NCBI GenBank assembly: GCA_022827685.1
Contig: JAJEIH010000030.1
Span: forward strand, 1-56,046
Length of the DNA: 56,046 nt
Direction of reading: 5' to 3'
DNA from: Alphaproteobacteria bacterium
GTDB lineage: Bacteria; Pseudomonadota; Alphaproteobacteria; Bin95
Shown here: positions 53,946-56,046 of the stretch, piece after piece
Position numbering within the stretch: the first letter of the stretch is position 1
How the letters are laid out: every line of letters begins with the position of its first letter
Notes under the pieces: model-generated
The model's input: the letters and a program-made list of their open reading frames with translations, nothing else
Told to the model about the DNA's origin: nothing
The model's database searches: none
Made by a program: the position numbers and the translations under genes

Positions 53946-55352
53946 CTATTCCGCCAGCACCCAGGTGTCCTTGACGCCGCCGCCCTGGCTGGAATTGACG
54001 ACCAGCGAGCCTTCCCGGAGCGCGACGCGGGTGAGGCCGCCGGGGACGAGGCGGATGGTGCGGCCGATCAGGCAATAGGGGCGGAAATCGACATGCCGGC
54101 CGGCGACGCCCGCCTCGGCGAGCGAGGGCGAGGAGGAGAGCTCCAGCGTCGGCTGGGCGATGAAGCCTTCGGGGTCGTGGCGTATCTTCTCCGCGAATGC
54201 GGCGCGCTCGGCGGCGGTCGAATGCGGCCCGATCAGCATGCCGTAGCCGCCCGAGCCGTGGACTTCCTTCACCACCAGCTCGTCGAGCCGCTCCAGCACA
54301 TATGCGCGTTCCTCGTCATTCGAACAGCGCCAGGTCGGCACGTTCTGCAGGATCGGCTCCTGGCCGAGATAGAAGCGGATCATCTCCGGCACATAGACAT
54401 AGACTTCCTTGTCGTCCGCCACGCCGGCGCCGGGCGCCGAGCAGAGCGTCACGCCGCCGGCCCGGTAGGCGTCGAACAGGCCGGGGACGCCGAGCATGCT
54501 GTCGGGACGGAAGGAGAGCGGGTCCAGAAAGGCGTCGTCGATGCGCCTGTAGAGCACGTCCACGCGCTCAGGCCCCTGCGTCGTGCGCATCCAGCACAGG
54601 CCCTCATCGACGAACAGGTCCTGGGGCTCGACCAGCTCGATGCCCATGAGGTCGGCGAGGAAGGAATGCTCGTAATAGGCGGAGTTGAACGGCCCCGGCG
54701 TCAGCAGCGCGATAGCGGGGTCGCCGTCGCAGGCGGCGGGCGCCACCTCCTCCAGCGTCCGGCGCAGCTCCTCCGGATAGACATCGACCGGCTCGATATT
54801 GCCGCCGCGGAACAGCTCCGGGCAGGTCCGCATCATGCATTCCCGGTTTTCCAGCATGTAGCTGACGCCGGACGGCGTGCGGCAATTGTCCTCCAGCACC
54901 TGGAATTCCTGCTCGCCGGTGCGCACGATGTCGATGCCGACCACATGGGAATAGACCCGGCCCGGCGGATCGACGCCGATCATCGCCGGCTCGAAGGCCG
55001 CATTCCGGTAAACCAGGCGCTCGGGCACGATCCCGGCGCGCAGGATTTCGCCGCGGTGATAGACGTCCTGGAGGAAGGCGTTGAGCGCGAGCGCGCGCTG
55101 GCGGATGCCGCGCTCCAGCCGGCGCCACTCGGCGGCGGCGAACACCCGCGGGATGAGGTCGAAGGGGATCAGCCGTTCCGGGTCCCCGCCCTCGCCATAG
55201 ACGGCGAAGGTGATGCCGATGCGGCGGAATATGGCCTCCGCCTCGGCCGTGTGCCGGCGCAGCGTGTCGATGCCGCTCGCCTCGATCCAGGCGGCGATGT
55301 CGCTGTAGGGCGCCCTCACTCCGTCGCCGTCGCCGGTCATCTCGTCGAACAT
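53946..55352 (-). CDS. Circularly permuted ATP-grasp protein (DUF404/DUF407)
   Basis: A 468-residue circularly permuted ATP-grasp protein. Blocks include RIGITFAVYGEGGDPERLIP, RLERGIRQRALALNAFLQDV, IGVDPPGRVYSHVVGIDIVR, LEDNCRTPSGVSYMLENREC and VVKEVHGSGGYGMLIGPHST, which holds ATP-binding and Mg-binding residues. It is thought to ligate an amino acid or peptide through an acyl-phosphate. It starts the minus-strand operon with alpha-E and transglutaminase. A proteasome-like anbu gene, often linked, is not seen in this window. Confidence 0.9.
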   Translation of the reverse strand: MFDEMTGDGDGVRAPYSDIAAWIEASGIDTLRRHTAEAEAIFRRIGITFAVYGEGGDPERLIPFDLIPRVFAAAEWRRLERGIRQRALALNAFLQDVYHRGEILRAGIVPERLVYRNAAFEPAMIGVDPPGRVYSHVVGIDIVRTGEQEFQVLEDNCRTPSGVSYMLENRECMMRTCPELFRGGNIEPVDVYPEELRRTLEEVAPAACDGDPAIALLTPGPFNSAYYEHSFLADLMGIELVEPQDLFVDEGLCWMRTTQGPERVDVLYRRIDDAFLDPLSFRPDSMLGVPGLFDAYRAGGVTLCSAPGAGVADDKEVYVYVPEMIRFYLGQEPILQNVPTWRCSNDEERAYVLERLDELVVKEVHGSGGYGMLIGPHSTAAERAAFAEKIRHDPEGFIAQPTLELSSSPSLAEAGVAGRHVDFRPYCLIGRTIRLVPGGLTRVALREGSLVVNSSQGGGVKDTWVLAE

Positions 55353-55399
55353 GCCGGCTCCTTTCCCGATCCGTGCCGCCGTCCGGCCGCCGCCTGCCG

Positions 55400-56046
55400 T
55401 CAGACGGGATCCCAGTAGAAGACGTCGCCGTCCCGGTCGAGCGGCGAGAAGGCCGCCTTCAGGGACGGCATCGCGTGTTCGTGGATGGCGGCCGGCGACC
55501 AGCCTTCGCCCCGGTGGACGGAGCGCGCCGGGCGGTGCTGGTTGAAGATGAACTGCTCGTTGCGCCGGGACGCGAAGATCTGCCCCGTCACCCCGCTCGC
55601 GAGGTCGGAGAGCAGATAGACCACCATCGGCGCAATCTGCGCGGGCTGCAGCGTCTTCAGCTTCTCGATCCGCTCCAGCTCCTGCGGCGTGTTGGCGGGA
55701 ATGGTCTCGATCATGCGGGTCCAGGCGAAGGGCGACATGCAGTTGGAGCGCACATTGAAGCGCTGCATGTCGAGCGCGATCGACTTCGACAGCCCCACAA
55801 TCCCCATCTTCGCCGCCGCGTAGTTCGCCTGGCCGAAATTGCCGATCAGCCCCGAGGTCGAGGTGAAATGCACCATCGCCCCGGACTCCTGCGCCCGGAA
55901 ATGGTCCGCCGCATTGCGCGCCACATTGAACGAGCCCTTGAGATGCACCGAGATCACCGCATCCCAGTCCGCCTCGCTCATCTTGTGGAAGATCACGTCG
56001 CGCAGGATGCCGGCCACATTCACGACCCCGTCGATGCGCCCGAAGG
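55400..56046 (-). CDS. SDR family oxidoreductase, partial (5' end outside window)
   Basis: The frame runs off the right edge; 215 codons are visible, starting FGRIDGVVNVAGILRD. The NVAG motif, the Ser in FTSTSGLIG and Y-A-A-A-K in ANYAAAKMG identify a classical SDR; the Rossmann TGxxxGxG lies outside. The extended C-terminus (FASRRNEQFIFNQHRPARSV, ending DRDGDVFYWDPV) resembles SDRs related to the dehydrogenase part of multifunctional beta-oxidation enzymes. It is 47 bp upstream of the ATP-grasp gene on the same strand, but a functional link is not evident. Confidence 0.88.
   Translation of the reverse strand, partial: FGRIDGVVNVAGILRDVIFHKMSEADWDAVISVHLKGSFNVARNAADHFRAQESGAMVHFTSTSGLIGNFGQANYAAAKMGIVGLSKSIALDMQRFNVRSNCMSPFAWTRMIETIPANTPQELERIEKLKTLQPAQIAPMVVYLLSDLASGVTGQIFASRRNEQFIFNQHRPARSVHRGEGWSPAAIHEHAMPSLKAAFSPLDRDGDVFYWDPV

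Overview
The window is GC-rich chromosomal DNA with strong G/C bias at third codon positions. It most likely comes from an alphaproteobacterium, possibly an uncultivated Rhodospirillales-like lineage. The main evidence is the cytochrome aa3 oxidase locus: tldD is divergent to coxB, followed by coxA, ctaB, a 40-codon membrane ORF, ctaG, coxC and SURF1, then after a short interruption thrC and an M16 peptidase. That order is typical of Alphaproteobacteria. The lineage is inferred; no rRNA or tRNA gene is visible.

Layout. 1-1145: a partial phage terminase-small-subunit-like gene with an internal 411-bp tandem duplication. 1631-9175: a cupin, an SDR, and a minus-strand catabolic cluster (FAH-family hydrolase, VOC protein, single-chain biotin-dependent acyl-CoA carboxylase, mmsA). 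9316-11449: a small membrane/coiled-coil protein and an amidase. 11778-13304: an accessory island with a HicAB-like two-gene module and an AT-rich HEPN-like gene. 13454-24196: GST, PLP aminotransferase, acyl-CoA ligase, a DUF433/DUF5615 toxin-antitoxin pair, GMC oxidoreductase, MFS exporter, LLM flavoenzyme, YbdK-type ligase and a DUF3179 protein. 24207-27340: a second accessory island with two palindromic intergenic elements, an orphan IS630-type DNA-binding domain, a truncated Uma2 nuclease, an AT-richer HNH endonuclease and a relic of a GMC gene. 27347-36425: GMC oxidoreductase, tldD and the cox operon. 36435-39231: LLM monooxygenase, alpha/beta hydrolase and a decayed toxin-antitoxin locus. 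39368-46481: thrC, M16 peptidase, SDR, two tandem deacetylase-fold proteins, another small membrane protein and a ThDP enzyme. 46545-52124: the yejABEF peptide importer. 52134-55352: a transglutaminase / alpha-E / circularly permuted ATP-grasp cluster. 55400 to the end: a partial SDR.

How the genes work together. The cox genes encode the terminal oxidase plus haem O synthesis, copper insertion and haem a insertion. The FAH-to-mmsA cluster and the scattered dehydrogenases, ligases and hydrolases suggest a heterotroph that degrades acyl-CoA, branched-chain and alcohol substrates. yejABEF imports oligopeptides.

The best candidates for an undescribed system are the HicAB-like module (11816-12614) with the adjacent HEPN-like gene, and the HNH endonuclease at 25770-26765 whose N-terminus resembles modified-base readers. 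Other points worth attention: SURF1 has no canonical start codon and lies in frame behind the coxC amber stop, palindromic DNA is duplicated in frame in ctaG, and one family of small membrane-anchored coiled-coil proteins appears three times.
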